Assembly (NCBI GenBank): GCA_965248765.1
Contig: CBDFKF010000003.1
Span: 620,001-684,000 of the forward strand
Direction of reading: 5' to 3'
From: CBDFKF01 sp965248765
Lineage (GTDB): Bacteria > Pseudomonadota > Alphaproteobacteria > VGEJ01
DNA length: 64,000 bases
The notes beneath the pieces are model-generated. The model was not told the origin of the DNA. It was given only the letters and a program-made list of their open reading frames with translations, and ran no database searches. Positions within the stretch are counted from its first letter, which is position 1. Each line of letters opens with the position of its first letter. The position numbers and the translations under genes were made by a program. Below are positions 8,257 through 17,444 of the stretch, in pieces.

Positions 8257-11081
8257 CAGCTCGCGGCGGCAGCGCTCGCCGGCTCTTCTACTGCCGCCGC
8301 ACAGCGACCGCACAGATCGGTGTAGCCGGCGACCTCGCCCACCTCGATGAGGACGCGCCAGCAACGCTCACAGCGGGCGCCGTCAGCGGGCTCACAGACC
8401 ACGGCGACATCGGGCACATCGGCGACCGTGAACGCGCCGGCGGGCGGCGGGCCGTCGACCAGCGACGCCTGGGAGGTGATGGCGATTTCGGCAAGATCGA
8501 TACCGTCGAGGGCCGCACGATACTCCTCGGCCGCGAACACTTTGGCATGCGCTTGCAGGCTTGAACCGAGGCGCTTCTCCCGGCGCTCGATCTCCAGCGC
8601 TCCGGTGATGACCCGCCTCAGGCGGCGGATCCTCTCCCAGCGCTCAGCCAGCGCATCGCTGCGCCAGTCGGCCGGAACCTCGGGCAGCGTTTGCAGGTGG
8701 ATACTGTCCGCGCCATCCCCGAAGCGGGCAAGAAAAGCCTCCTCGGTGGTGAAGCATAAAACCGGTGCAAACCAGATCGTCAGGCATGAGAACAGTTGAT
8801 CAAGTACGGTCCGTGCGGCACGGCGGCGCTGGCTATCTGGGCGGTCGCAGTAGAGAGAGTCCTTGCGAACGTCGAAATAGAAGGCCGACAGTTCGACCGC
8901 GCAGAAGTTGTAGAGAGCGATGAACTGTGTATGAAAATCGAAGTCATCGGCTGACCGCCGGACCAGCTCATCGAGGCGATGCAGCCGATCGAGCACCCAG
9001 CGCTCGAGCTCCGGCATCTCCGCGACGGGGAGCCGCTCGGTCTCGGTGAACCCGGCCAGGTTGCCCAGCAGAAAACGCAGCGTGTTGCGCAGACGACGGT
9101 AGGTGTCGACCTGATGTTTGATGATGTCGGGACCGATCCGGAGATCCTCGGTGTAGTCGCTAGCAACGACCCATACCCGCAGGATCTCCGCACCGTAGGT
9201 ATCGGCGATCTCCAGCGGCGAGACGACGTTGCCAAGAGATTTGGACATCTTGCGGCCCTCGCCGTCCATGACGAATCCATGGGTGAGGACGGCCTCGAAC
9301 GGCGCTCGCCCCCGGGTGCCGCACGATTCTAAAAGCGATGATTGAAACCATCCGCGGTGTTGGTCGGATCCCTCGCAATAGATCGAGGCCGGCCACTTCA
9401 GATCGGCGCGCTCCTCCAGCACGAACCCGTGCGTGGCACCCGAATCGAACCACACCTCGGCGATGTCTTTGACCACCTCGTAGTCTCCGGCATCATGCTC
9501 GCTACCGAGGAATCGGGCCGGCTCGCTCGTGAACCAGGCTTCCGCGCCCTCCTTGGAGAAGATGTCGAAGATGCGCGCATTGACCGTTTCGTCGCGCAGT
9601 GGCTCACCCGTCTCGCGATGGACGAACAGCGGAATCGGCACGCCCCAGGCGCGCTGACGCGACAGCACCCATTCGATTCTGGCTTCGACCATCGATTGGA
9701 TGCGATTGCGGCTGGCGCTCGGCACCCACCGCACCTCCTGGATGGCGGCAAGGGCCGTCTCCCTCAAGCCCGTCGCGGTCATGCTGATAAACCACTGCGG
9801 GGTGTTGCGGAAGATGAGCGGCGTCTTCGACCGCCACGAGTGCGGGTAGCTGTGCACCAGCGAGCCGCGCCCGAGCAGAGCGCCGACCTCGGCAAGCTTG
9901 TCAGCGACGGCGCGGTCGACCTCGAAGACGTTGCGGCCGGCGAAGATCGGCACGTCGGATAGATAGTCGCCGGCCTCATCGACCGTGTGCGGGACCTCGA
10001 GCCCATGGGCGGTGCCAAGCTCGAAGTCGTCCGCCCCGGCGCCAGGATTGATGTGGACGAGACCCGTGCCTTGGTCCATCGCGACAAAATCGGCCGGCAG
10101 CATCGGCACGTCGAAGTCGTAGCCGAGACCGCGCCAGGGGTGTGAGCACCGAGTACCGTCGAACACCGTGCCCCGGAATTCTGCCATCACCTCGTGACCG
10201 GTGATGCCGGTCTCGGCGCAGACCGCCGCCGCCAAAGCCTTGGCAAGAACGATGTCCTCGCCGACGACGGCGCGCGAGCGTTCGTCCACATCGCTTACCC
10301 GCAGGCGTACGTAGTCGGCTTTGGGGCTGATCGCTATCGCGCGGTTTCCGGGCATGGTCCACGGTGTCGTAGTCCAGATGACCAGGCTCGCGCCATCCAG
10401 GGCAGTGTCGCCGCCCTCGGCCAACACCGGGAAGCGGACATAGATCGTGGTCGAGGTGTGGTCATGGTACTCGACCTCCGCCTCGGCGAGCGCGGTCCGC
10501 TCCGCTACCGACCACAACACCGGCTTTTCGCCACGGTAGAGGGCGCCGCTCATCAGAAACTTCAAAACCTCGCGGGCGATGTGCGCCTCGGCCTCGAACG
10601 ACATCGTGGTGTACGGGTGCTGCCAATCGCCCTCGACGCCGAGGCGGCGGAACTCCTCGCGTTGAATGTCGATCCACTTCTCGGCGAAGTCGCGGCACTC
10701 GCGGCGAAACTCGACGATCGGCACCTCGTTCTTGTCGCGCCCGGCGTCGCGATAGCGTTGTTCGACCTGCCATTCGATGGGCAGGCCATGGCAATCCCAG
10801 CCCGGGACGTAATTCGAATCCTTGCCGAGCATCTGCTGCGAACGGGTGACGATGTCCTTCAGAATCTTGTTCATCGCCGTGCCGATATGGAGGTGCCCAT
10901 TCGCGTATGGCGGCCCGTCATGCAGCACGAACTTTTCGCGCCCGGCGGCGGACTCGCGCAGGCGCTTGTACAGGCCGAGCTTCTGCCAGCGCTCCAGCAG
11001 ACGGGGCTCGAGCTGAGCCAGTCCCGCCTTCATCGGGAACTCGGTCTGCGGCAGCAGAATCGTCGACTTGTACTCGCTCAC
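8256..11081 (-). CDS. ileS: isoleucyl-tRNA synthetase
   Basis: Class I aminoacyl-tRNA synthetase charging tRNA-Ile, 941 aa. The HIGH motif appears in GPPYANGHLHIGTA near residue 60 and KMSKS in GRKMSKSLGNVVSP near residue 605. The editing domain (CP1) carries TTTPWTMPGN. The extreme C-terminus has a cysteine pair set (CERCWRV...CGRC) forming the zinc-binding module of bacterial-type IleRS. It lies between ribF and lspA, the classical ribF-ileS-lspA order. Only 10 bases separate it from ribF, so the three are probably one transcript. Confidence 0.98.
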   Translation of the reverse strand: MSEYKSTILLPQTEFPMKAGLAQLEPRLLERWQKLGLYKRLRESAAGREKFVLHDGPPYANGHLHIGTAMNKILKDIVTRSQQMLGKDSNYVPGWDCHGLPIEWQVEQRYRDAGRDKNEVPIVEFRRECRDFAEKWIDIQREEFRRLGVEGDWQHPYTTMSFEAEAHIAREVLKFLMSGALYRGEKPVLWSVAERTALAEAEVEYHDHTSTTIYVRFPVLAEGGDTALDGASLVIWTTTPWTMPGNRAIAISPKADYVRLRVSDVDERSRAVVGEDIVLAKALAAAVCAETGITGHEVMAEFRGTVFDGTRCSHPWRGLGYDFDVPMLPADFVAMDQGTGLVHINPGAGADDFELGTAHGLEVPHTVDEAGDYLSDVPIFAGRNVFEVDRAVADKLAEVGALLGRGSLVHSYPHSWRSKTPLIFRNTPQWFISMTATGLRETALAAIQEVRWVPSASRNRIQSMVEARIEWVLSRQRAWGVPIPLFVHRETGEPLRDETVNARIFDIFSKEGAEAWFTSEPARFLGSEHDAGDYEVVKDIAEVWFDSGATHGFVLEERADLKWPASIYCEGSDQHRGWFQSSLLESCGTRGRAPFEAVLTHGFVMDGEGRKMSKSLGNVVSPLEIADTYGAEILRVWVVASDYTEDLRIGPDIIKHQVDTYRRLRNTLRFLLGNLAGFTETERLPVAEMPELERWVLDRLHRLDELVRRSADDFDFHTQFIALYNFCAVELSAFYFDVRKDSLYCDRPDSQRRRAARTVLDQLFSCLTIWFAPVLCFTTEEAFLARFGDGADSIHLQTLPEVPADWRSDALAERWERIRRLRRVITGALEIERREKRLGSSLQAHAKVFAAEEYRAALDGIDLAEIAITSQASLVDGPPPAGAFTVADVPDVAVVCEPADGARCERCWRVLIEVGEVAGYTDLCGRCAAAVEEPASAAAAS

Positions 11082-11091
11082 GTCCGCCGGC

Positions 11092-12093
11092 TCACGTTTG
11101 CGCTCTCTGCCAAGCGGCCGGCAGGTCGATCGGTGCGGGGACCGTCCCGGCGTTCAGAGGATCGCTGAGAATCCGCCGGGCCGCGGCGCAGTCAAGCGCC
11201 ATCTGATTGCTGAGCGCCTCCGCGCTCTCGAAGCGGCGGTCCTCACGGACGAAGTCGATCAGCCCGACCTGGACGCGCCGACCGTAGAGGTCGCGGTCGA
11301 AATCGAAGATGTGGGTCTCGGGCACGACCTTTTCGTCGTCGAAGGTCGGCCGCGGGCCGATGTAGGTAACGGCGTCGCGCCAATTCGTCGTGTCGTCGTC
11401 CGCGATGGCGACCCGTGACGCGTAGATCCCGGGGCGCGGCCGTACCAAGTCGCCGAACTCGAGGTTGAGCGTCGGGAATCCAAGCGCCCGGCCGCGTTTC
11501 TGGCCGGCCCGCACGCGCCCCTCGATCAGCCACCATCGCCCCAGCAGCCGTGCCGCCCGTCGGGGATTGCCATCGCGGAGCGCTTGGCGAATCGCGCCTG
11601 AGGCGAAAGCCTCGCCATCCTCGCCGACTGGTTCGACGAGGCTCAGGCCGAAGCCCATGAATGCGGCGAGCTCACCGAGCACGGCAGTGTTGCCCGTCCG
11701 GTTGTGGCCGAATACGAAGTCGTAGCCGACCACGACGTGGCGGACCCCCAAACCGGCGACCAGCACGTCACGAACGAAGGCATCAGCCGCAAGGTGCCGA
11801 AGCTTCGACTCGAAACGCAGAGCAATTAGATAGTCGGCGCCGAGTTCTGCGATCTCGCGCGCCTTGGTACGAAAGGTCGTCAGGCGAAACGGTCCTGGAT
11901 TGGTGGCGAGCACGGTGCGCGGATGCGGCTCGAACGTGACGACAGCCAGCGCCGCACCCTGCGCGCGAGCCAGGCCGCCGGCTTCCCGGATCAGCGCCTG
12001 GTGGCCCCGGTGAACGCCATCGAAATTGCCGATCGCAGCGATTGCGCCACTCACGTGCTCGGCGGCGCCATGCCAATGCCGAATAACGCGCAT
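11092..12093 (-). CDS. ribF: bifunctional riboflavin kinase / FAD synthetase
   Basis: Makes FMN from riboflavin and then FAD from FMN. The N-terminal nucleotidyltransferase domain has GNFDGVHRGHQAL (HxGH-type) and later VVGYDFVFGHNRTGN. The C-terminal riboflavin kinase domain has RAGQKRGRALGFPTLNLE and a region ending in DTTNWRDAVTYIGPRPTF. From ATG at 12093 the product is 333 aa, normal for RibF. The open frame begins 33 bases earlier, but MRVIRHW is the expected start and has AAGGA upstream. It is the first gene of the ribF-ileS-lspA-DUF3035 block. Confidence 0.95.
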   Translation of the reverse strand: MRVIRHWHGAAEHVSGAIAAIGNFDGVHRGHQALIREAGGLARAQGAALAVVTFEPHPRTVLATNPGPFRLTTFRTKAREIAELGADYLIALRFESKLRHLAADAFVRDVLVAGLGVRHVVVGYDFVFGHNRTGNTAVLGELAAFMGFGLSLVEPVGEDGEAFASGAIRQALRDGNPRRAARLLGRWWLIEGRVRAGQKRGRALGFPTLNLEFGDLVRPRPGIYASRVAIADDDTTNWRDAVTYIGPRPTFDDEKVVPETHIFDFDRDLYGRRVQVGLIDFVREDRRFESAEALSNQMALDCAAARRILSDPLNAGTVPAPIDLPAAWQRAQT

Positions 12094-12509
12094 CGGTTGT
12101 AAGTCCTTACCGTCGACCACGGGCATGCCATCGGCCGGGCGCTTGGAGTGCCGGCTGGTCGCCGACTGCGCACGCCGTCTTCACTGCCGCCATCGCTCCT
12201 GAAATCGCGCGGACGAGCGGCCCCGAGCCGCGGGCGGCGACTATAGCGAAGGCCCGAAAGCCCGGCAAGAACCGCCGCTTAACCTGATCTTCACCGTCCG
12301 CAGACAAACTCCGCTGCGAAGTTTGCTTCGTTGGCCGAGCGAGACCCATGAAGGTCGATCAGCTCTCCCGGCGGCGAAGCCTGCACGCGCATCCTCGTGG
12401 CCTGCTCCTTCCAACGGCGGCAACCGATGGGAAGGCCTCGCAGGCCGAAATCGACGCGATGTTCGACTGATTCTTTCTCCGGCGTCCCGTCCGAGGGACG
12501 CCGCGCGCC
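12094..12509. other. intergenic region before ribF
   Basis: About 416 bases with no convincing coding sequence on either strand. It lies upstream of ribF and downstream of the minus-strand ABC ATPase gene, so it should hold the ribF-operon promoter and the end of the transporter transcript. I could not place a sigma-70 promoter with confidence. A perfect 8-bp hairpin lies at its right end and is listed separately. Confidence 0.6.
12481..12502. terminator. stem-loop after the ABC ATPase gene
   Basis: Perfect inverted repeat GGCGTCCC - GTCCGA - GGGACGCC. It begins eight bases past the stop of the minus-strand ATPase gene. There is no T-tract on either strand, so it is not a canonical intrinsic terminator; it may stabilise the 3' end or act with Rho. 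Confidence 0.4.
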
Positions 12510-13610
12510 TCAGTGCAGGACGCGATCGGTCGCGGGATCGATCAGCACGGCGCGCGCCATGTCGACGTGGAGATCGAAGGCTTCGCCAGGCCCCTGGACA
12601 TCGCCCGGCTCGAGCTCCGCCAGCACAGAGGCGCCGTTGAGATCGAAGTTGACGTATGTGCGAGAGCCGGTCGGCTCGACCAGCGCAACTGTGATCGGCA
12701 GCACCGCGTCATCGGCCGTCGGCGCAGAGCGCGCCTTGCTCATGTGCTCCGGACGGACACCAAGGATCACCTGTCGCCCGAGGTGACCGGCCACGGCCTC
12801 GCGCTGCGCGCCTGGCAGCAACAGCAACGCATCGCCGCCCAGCTGTACGCCCAATGTGCCGTTCGTTTCCACCAGCTCGCCATCCAGGAAGTTCATCTGG
12901 GGCGAGCCCAGAAAGCCGGCGACGAAGCGCGTGTCGGGCCGCTCGTACAGGTCCATCGGTGTGCCTTCCTGCTCGATGCGGCCCTCGTTCAGGAGCACGA
13001 TGCGATCAGCCAGGGTCATGGCTTCGACCTGATCGTGGGTAACGTAGATCATGGTCTTGCCGATGTCTTGATGGAGCCGCTTGATCTCCGTCCGCATCTC
13101 GTCGCGAAGCTGCGCATCGAGATTGCTGAGGGGCTCATCGAACAGGTAAAGCCGGGCATCGCGCACCAACGCTCGGCCCATCGCTACGCGCTGGCGCTGG
13201 CCCCCCGAAAGTTGGCGAGGGAGCCGCTTTAGGAGCTCGGAGATGCCGAGAAGCTTGGTCACCGCCTGCACCCGCTGGTGCACCTCCGCGTCGGGCGTTT
13301 TGCGCACCCGTAGCCCAAAGGCGATGTTCTCGAACACCGACATGTAGGGATAGAGGGCATAGTTCTGGAAGACCATGGCGATGTCGCGGTCTTTCGGACG
13401 CACCTCGTTAACGACCCGCCCGGCGATCTCGACGGTGCCCTCATTCACCTCCTCCAAGCCAGCGACAATCCGCAAGAGCGTGCTCTTGCCACAACCCGAC
13501 GGGCCAACGAGGACGGCGAACTCGCCATCGGGAATGGCCAGATCGACGCCCCGCACGGCGTGCACATCGCCGTAGAATTTCTGAATGCCCGAAACCTTGA
13601 GGTCAGCCAT
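12510..13610 (-). CDS. sugar/polyol ABC transporter ATP-binding protein (MalK/UgpC type)
   Basis: ATPase of a CUT1-type importer, 366 aa from the ATG at 13610. That start is chosen because GGAGGAAGG precedes it, although the frame stays open for 39 bases more. Walker A is GPSGCGKST, the signature is LSGGQRQRVAMGRAL and Walker B is LYLFDEPLSNLD. The switch His is in YVTHDQVEAMTLADR. The C-terminal 120 residues form the TOBE/MalK regulatory domain (VILGVRPEHM). It is divergent from a complete binding-protein/permease operon that ends with its own ATPase, so the importer has two candidate ATPases. Confidence 0.93.
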   Translation of the reverse strand: MADLKVSGIQKFYGDVHAVRGVDLAIPDGEFAVLVGPSGCGKSTLLRIVAGLEEVNEGTVEIAGRVVNEVRPKDRDIAMVFQNYALYPYMSVFENIAFGLRVRKTPDAEVHQRVQAVTKLLGISELLKRLPRQLSGGQRQRVAMGRALVRDARLYLFDEPLSNLDAQLRDEMRTEIKRLHQDIGKTMIYVTHDQVEAMTLADRIVLLNEGRIEQEGTPMDLYERPDTRFVAGFLGSPQMNFLDGELVETNGTLGVQLGGDALLLLPGAQREAVAGHLGRQVILGVRPEHMSKARSAPTADDAVLPITVALVEPTGSRTYVNFDLNGASVLAELEPGDVQGPGEAFDLHVDMARAVLIDPATDRVLH

Positions 13611-14090
13611 GGGACCTTCCTCCCCGCGGGCATTGTTGTGACCAATCACTTTTGCCCATCGCTTCGCTTAACGCACTTCGCCGCTTTTTGCCAGCCCCCT
13701 TGCTGGACGCATCGCTGCGCCGACCTCTCAAGCACCAACACGGGGTGCCATTCACGGGCCGCATACCGGGCATGTGAATGCCATACGCGTCGACGCGCGT
13801 GTTGAAAGCGGCCACGAATCGGACATAATGCAGTCGCGCTCGCGAACGGGCGCCACGAGTGGCAGGGAGCACCGTGTTCAGAGCACTTATCGCAAGACAG
13901 CTAATGCGGAATCGGCGATACGGTGATCGCAGATGCGCTCAAGACCATGAGAGCGCGGGAAGCATGACGGTGGACTCGGACTGCTGCGATTAGGTAATTT
14001 CCTGCCGGCTCGCAACATCGACGCGGGGTGAGTCGGCCGGCTCGTTCCACCCACGTCACTACGAGAACAGATCCCCAGAGGAGGAAAGTA
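13611..14090. promoter_or_regulatory. divergent intergenic region of the CUT1 transporter
   Basis: 480 bases between the divergent ATPase gene and the binding-protein gene, with no credible ORF. It should contain promoters for both directions and an operator for a sugar-responsive regulator, although no regulator gene is in the window. A strong SD (GAGGAGG) precedes the binding-protein ATG at 14091. I could not identify promoter boxes with confidence. Confidence 0.5.
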
Positions 14091-15530
14091 ATGGGTACGG
14101 ACAAAGAGACGCTATACAAACAAACGATGACCCAGGCCAGCAGCACGCGAACTGAGCTCACGCGACGTCGCATGCTGCAGACCTCGGCCGCGATGGCAGC
14201 CGCCGCGGCCGTGACCAGCAACCTGCGCGAGGCGCGCGCCTCGAGTCACGAAACGCACGGCCCAGGCTGGTACACCGATGACAAGCTCACCGGCAAGGTG
14301 GTCTGCATCACCTTCTCCGGTCAGCGCTGGGGTCTGCCGCCGGCGGCGACGATTCCAACGTTCCTCGAGCGTTTCCCCAACGTCGAGATCGAGCTTATCG
14401 ATGAGCCCGTCGGTGAGGGCTATACGAAGATCCAGATGCGAGCGGCGTCGAAATCGTCCTCGTACAACACCGCCATCGCCGATTCGAACCAGTGGTCGGC
14501 GCTCGGCCAGATCGGCGCGATGGAATCCTTCGAGCCACTGTTGGCCGCCGATCCCGGCTACGCGGAGGATTACTTCAACGACGTGCCGCCGATCATCACC
14601 AATGGTTATCGCCTGCCACAGGATGCAAGCGGCGACACCTACGGGCTGTCGTGGGATGGTAACTGCAAGCTCGGCTATTATCGTAAAGATAAGTTCGATG
14701 AGGCCGGCATCACCAAGGTGCCCGAAACTTGGGAAGAGGCGATCGAGGCCGCCAAGGCGCTGCACCAGCCGGACAAGGACCAATACGGCTTCGTCAGCAC
14801 GGCGCGGCGCGGGCTATATGCCGGCCTCGAGCTCTATCAGATCATCAGGTCGTTCGGGGGCGATTGGTTCGACAGCTTGGAGCCCGGCGGTTACAACCCG
14901 CAGTTCAACACCGAGATTGGCCACAAATCCATGGACCTGCTGCTGCAGCTCATGGAGTATCGCCACCCGGTGACACTGAACGCGGCGGACGACGAGGCCA
15001 ACCAGGCGCTCTCCAATGGCACCGCCGTCTACGCGCCCATGGAATGGGGCACCTCGATCCTCACCGACCCCGAATTCACCGAGTTCGCGGACGTCTTTAG
15101 GACCGAGATCACGCCCAAGGGCACAGGTGCCGGGAGCGACCACCGGCCATTGATGGGCGGGTTCGCTAACTACGTAAACACCTCGGGCACCGATAAGGAG
15201 GCGGCGTTCGAATGGGTGAAGCACCTGAACGCCGGCGACTACACGGACACGCGTATCGGTGAGGCCTTTGCGACGAACACTGGCCAGCCGGCGCGGTTGT
15301 CGCTGTTGGACAAGTACACATCGCACCAGCCGTACTTCGCCGGTCTCAAGAAGTCGTTTGCGAAGGGGACGCCGGGCTTCGTGTGGGTGCCGGAGACGTT
15401 CACGCTTGCCGATGCCGTCGGCAACGAGGTGACGGCGGCGATCGTCGGCGAGAAGAGCCCGGACGATGCGCTGAAGGCGGCGGACGCGGCGTGCACGCAG
15501 ATAATGTCTGACGGCGGCTACTACGACTGA
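14091..15530 (+). CDS. ABC transporter substrate-binding protein (family 1, Tat signal)
   Basis: Periplasmic sugar/polyol-binding protein of a CUT1 importer, 479 aa. The N-terminus has a twin-arginine motif and a hydrophobic Ala-rich stretch (TRRRMLQTSAAMAAAAAV), so it is probably exported folded by Tat. The mature part shows solute-binding features such as GLSWDGNCKLGYYRKDKFDEAG, KVPETWEEAIEAAKAL and, near the end, FVWVPETFTLADAV. ATG 14091 is preferred because GGAGG lies 7-8 bases upstream; an in-frame GTG at 14028 would put a non-signal extension in front of the Tat motif. It is the first gene of a binding-protein, permease, permease, ATPase operon. The substrate is not determinable; related systems take sorbitol, mannitol, glycerol phosphate or oligosaccharides. 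Confidence 0.9.
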   Translation: MGTDKETLYKQTMTQASSTRTELTRRRMLQTSAAMAAAAAVTSNLREARASSHETHGPGWYTDDKLTGKVVCITFSGQRWGLPPAATIPTFLERFPNVEIELIDEPVGEGYTKIQMRAASKSSSYNTAIADSNQWSALGQIGAMESFEPLLAADPGYAEDYFNDVPPIITNGYRLPQDASGDTYGLSWDGNCKLGYYRKDKFDEAGITKVPETWEEAIEAAKALHQPDKDQYGFVSTARRGLYAGLELYQIIRSFGGDWFDSLEPGGYNPQFNTEIGHKSMDLLLQLMEYRHPVTLNAADDEANQALSNGTAVYAPMEWGTSILTDPEFTEFADVFRTEITPKGTGAGSDHRPLMGGFANYVNTSGTDKEAAFEWVKHLNAGDYTDTRIGEAFATNTGQPARLSLLDKYTSHQPYFAGLKKSFAKGTPGFVWVPETFTLADAVGNEVTAAIVGEKSPDDALKAADAACTQIMSDGGYYD

Positions 15531-15569
15531 CGCCCATCCTGCATCGTTGACGTCTACCCTGCGCCTTTG

Positions 15570-16526
15570 ATGGCTCAGGTGCTGACCAGAGGAACCGAGA
15601 GCGTGGCGGCGTCCCCGTCGCGCTCTCGGCGCATGACCGAGCGTCGGGTGGCACTGCTGCTAGTGCTCCCGACGCTCGTCATCTTGTTCATCCTCTCGAT
15701 CTACCCGCTCGTGTGGGCGGGAATGATGGCATTTCGGGTGGAGAATCTATTCAACCCGGCCGCTGGCAAGTGGATCGGCTTCCGCAATTTCGACTTCCTG
15801 CTGACAAAGGACCAAACGTTCTGGAAGACGATGTGGCTGACCGGCGTGTGGTGCACGGTCACCGTCTCAATTCAGCTCGTACTCGGTTTTCTACTGGCGT
15901 TGCTGCTGGACACGACGATGCGTGGGATCGGTATCCTGCGCACGCTGATCGTGATTCCTGTATTCATCTCGCCGGTGGCCATGGGGCTCACCTGGCGGTT
16001 CATGTACGAGCCCATCAGCGGGGTTATCAACCACCTCATCACGTCGATCGGCCTCAGCAGATACACCTGGCATACCATGCCCGAGTCCTCGCTGATCTCG
16101 TTGATCATCACCGACATTTGGCAATGGACGCCGTTCGTCACGCTGATCCTAATGGCCGGCATGCAGGGGATCTCGGTCGAGGTGGTGGAGGCCGCGCGCC
16201 TCGACCGCATACGGGGATGGGCCTACATCCGGCGTATCGTCCTGCCGCTGATCTGGCCGGTGGTCACGGTTGTCGTGCTGTTGCGTCTGGTCGATGCGAT
16301 TCGGGTCTTCGATATAGCGTGGGTGCTGACCCGGGGCGGACCGGGCACCTCATCGCTCTTGGCGAGCGTCAACATGTACTCCCAGTTCCAGGCTGGACGA
16401 TTGGGCGTCATGGCGGCTTACGGGTTCCTGCTGCTCATCGCCATCAATATCGTGGTCGTCAGCTTCTTGCGCGTGCTTTATCGGCAGGAAAAGGAGACCC
16501 GGCGCGCGGCGCCGGCGGCCGCTTAA
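15570..16526 (+). CDS. sugar ABC transporter permease (MalF/UgpA type)
   Basis: Inner-membrane permease subunit, 318 aa from ATG 15570. Six or so membrane spans are visible starting with ALLLVLPTLVILFILSIYPL. The EAA loop that contacts the ATPase is seen as EVVEAARLDRIRGWAYIRRIVLPLIWP near residue 210. The following RLVDAIRVFDIAWVLTRGGPG is a family hallmark. It starts 39 bases after the binding-protein stop, and its partner permease begins one base after its own stop. Confidence 0.93.
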   Translation: MAQVLTRGTESVAASPSRSRRMTERRVALLLVLPTLVILFILSIYPLVWAGMMAFRVENLFNPAAGKWIGFRNFDFLLTKDQTFWKTMWLTGVWCTVTVSIQLVLGFLLALLLDTTMRGIGILRTLIVIPVFISPVAMGLTWRFMYEPISGVINHLITSIGLSRYTWHTMPESSLISLIITDIWQWTPFVTLILMAGMQGISVEVVEAARLDRIRGWAYIRRIVLPLIWPVVTVVVLLRLVDAIRVFDIAWVLTRGGPGTSSLLASVNMYSQFQAGRLGVMAAYGFLLLIAINIVVVSFLRVLYRQEKETRRAAPAAA

Positions 16527-16527
16527 G

Positions 16528-17346
16528 ATGCACCGGACACCACTGAGAAAAGCCCTGGATGTCGCGGCGGTGTTCGTCGTCGCGATCTACTTGGCGCCGC
16601 TATACTGGATCACGCTCACCTCGTTCAAGCCGACCAAGCTGATCAACCAAAAAGTGCCGGTGTGGTCGTTCGAGCCCACCTGGGAGCACTACGCCGAGGC
16701 GTTCGGGCGCTTCAAGTTCGGCCTCGGCGTGATCAACAGCTTGATCATCGTTTGTACCGCGACCGCGATTACCATGTTCCTGGCGGTGTTTTCGGCCTAT
16801 GCGCTCGCCCGTATGAAGCTGCGCGGCGCCGACACGCTTTCGCTCATTATCCTGTCGCTCAGATTCCTGCCGGGAATGGTTATCATCCTCCCCTACTTCT
16901 TGATGTTCCAGCGAACCGGCCTGATGGACACCCATATCGGGATGATCTTCATCTATGTCGGCTTCGGGCTGCCGTTCGCGGTGTGGCTGTTACGCAGCTT
17001 CTTTCTCGATCTGCCCAAGGAGATCGAGGAGGCAGCGCGGCTAGACGGACTGAGTTGGGTGGCCACCATCTGGCGGGTGATTCTGCCGATCTCCCTGCCC
17101 GGCATCGCGGTCACCGCGATCTTCACCTTCGTATTCGACTGGAACGAGCTGTTGTTCGCGATGTACCTCACCCAGTCGGCCGCCGTCACCGCCCAGATCC
17201 AGGTCTTCAAAATGGTGGATCTCTATAACGTGCTATGGGGGACGATCAGCAGCGCCGTCATCATGCAGCTGATACCCGTGGTGATCGTCGTCTTCCTGCT
17301 CCAACGTCACATGATCCGAGGCTTGGCCCTCGGCGCAGTCAAGTGA
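16528..17346 (+). CDS. sugar ABC transporter permease (MalG/UgpE type)
   Basis: Second inner-membrane permease subunit, 272 aa. Spans are visible from VAAVFVVAIYLAPLYWITLTSF onward. The EAA loop is EIEEAARLDGLSWVATIWRVILPISLPG. LSLRFLPGMVIILPYFLMFQRTGL is characteristic of the MalG group. It should heterodimerise with the preceding permease to form the transmembrane channel. One base separates the two genes. Confidence 0.93.
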   Translation: MHRTPLRKALDVAAVFVVAIYLAPLYWITLTSFKPTKLINQKVPVWSFEPTWEHYAEAFGRFKFGLGVINSLIIVCTATAITMFLAVFSAYALARMKLRGADTLSLIILSLRFLPGMVIILPYFLMFQRTGLMDTHIGMIFIYVGFGLPFAVWLLRSFFLDLPKEIEEAARLDGLSWVATIWRVILPISLPGIAVTAIFTFVFDWNELLFAMYLTQSAAVTAQIQVFKMVDLYNVLWGTISSAVIMQLIPVVIVVFLLQRHMIRGLALGAVK

Positions 17347-17444
17347 CGCTGTCGGAGCAGTTGTCACCGGGTCGAGGCCCATGTGATATTGGTCGCGGAA
17401 TGGCCAAGGTCAGGGCCGCCACGCCTACGGGGTAGGGAACAGCA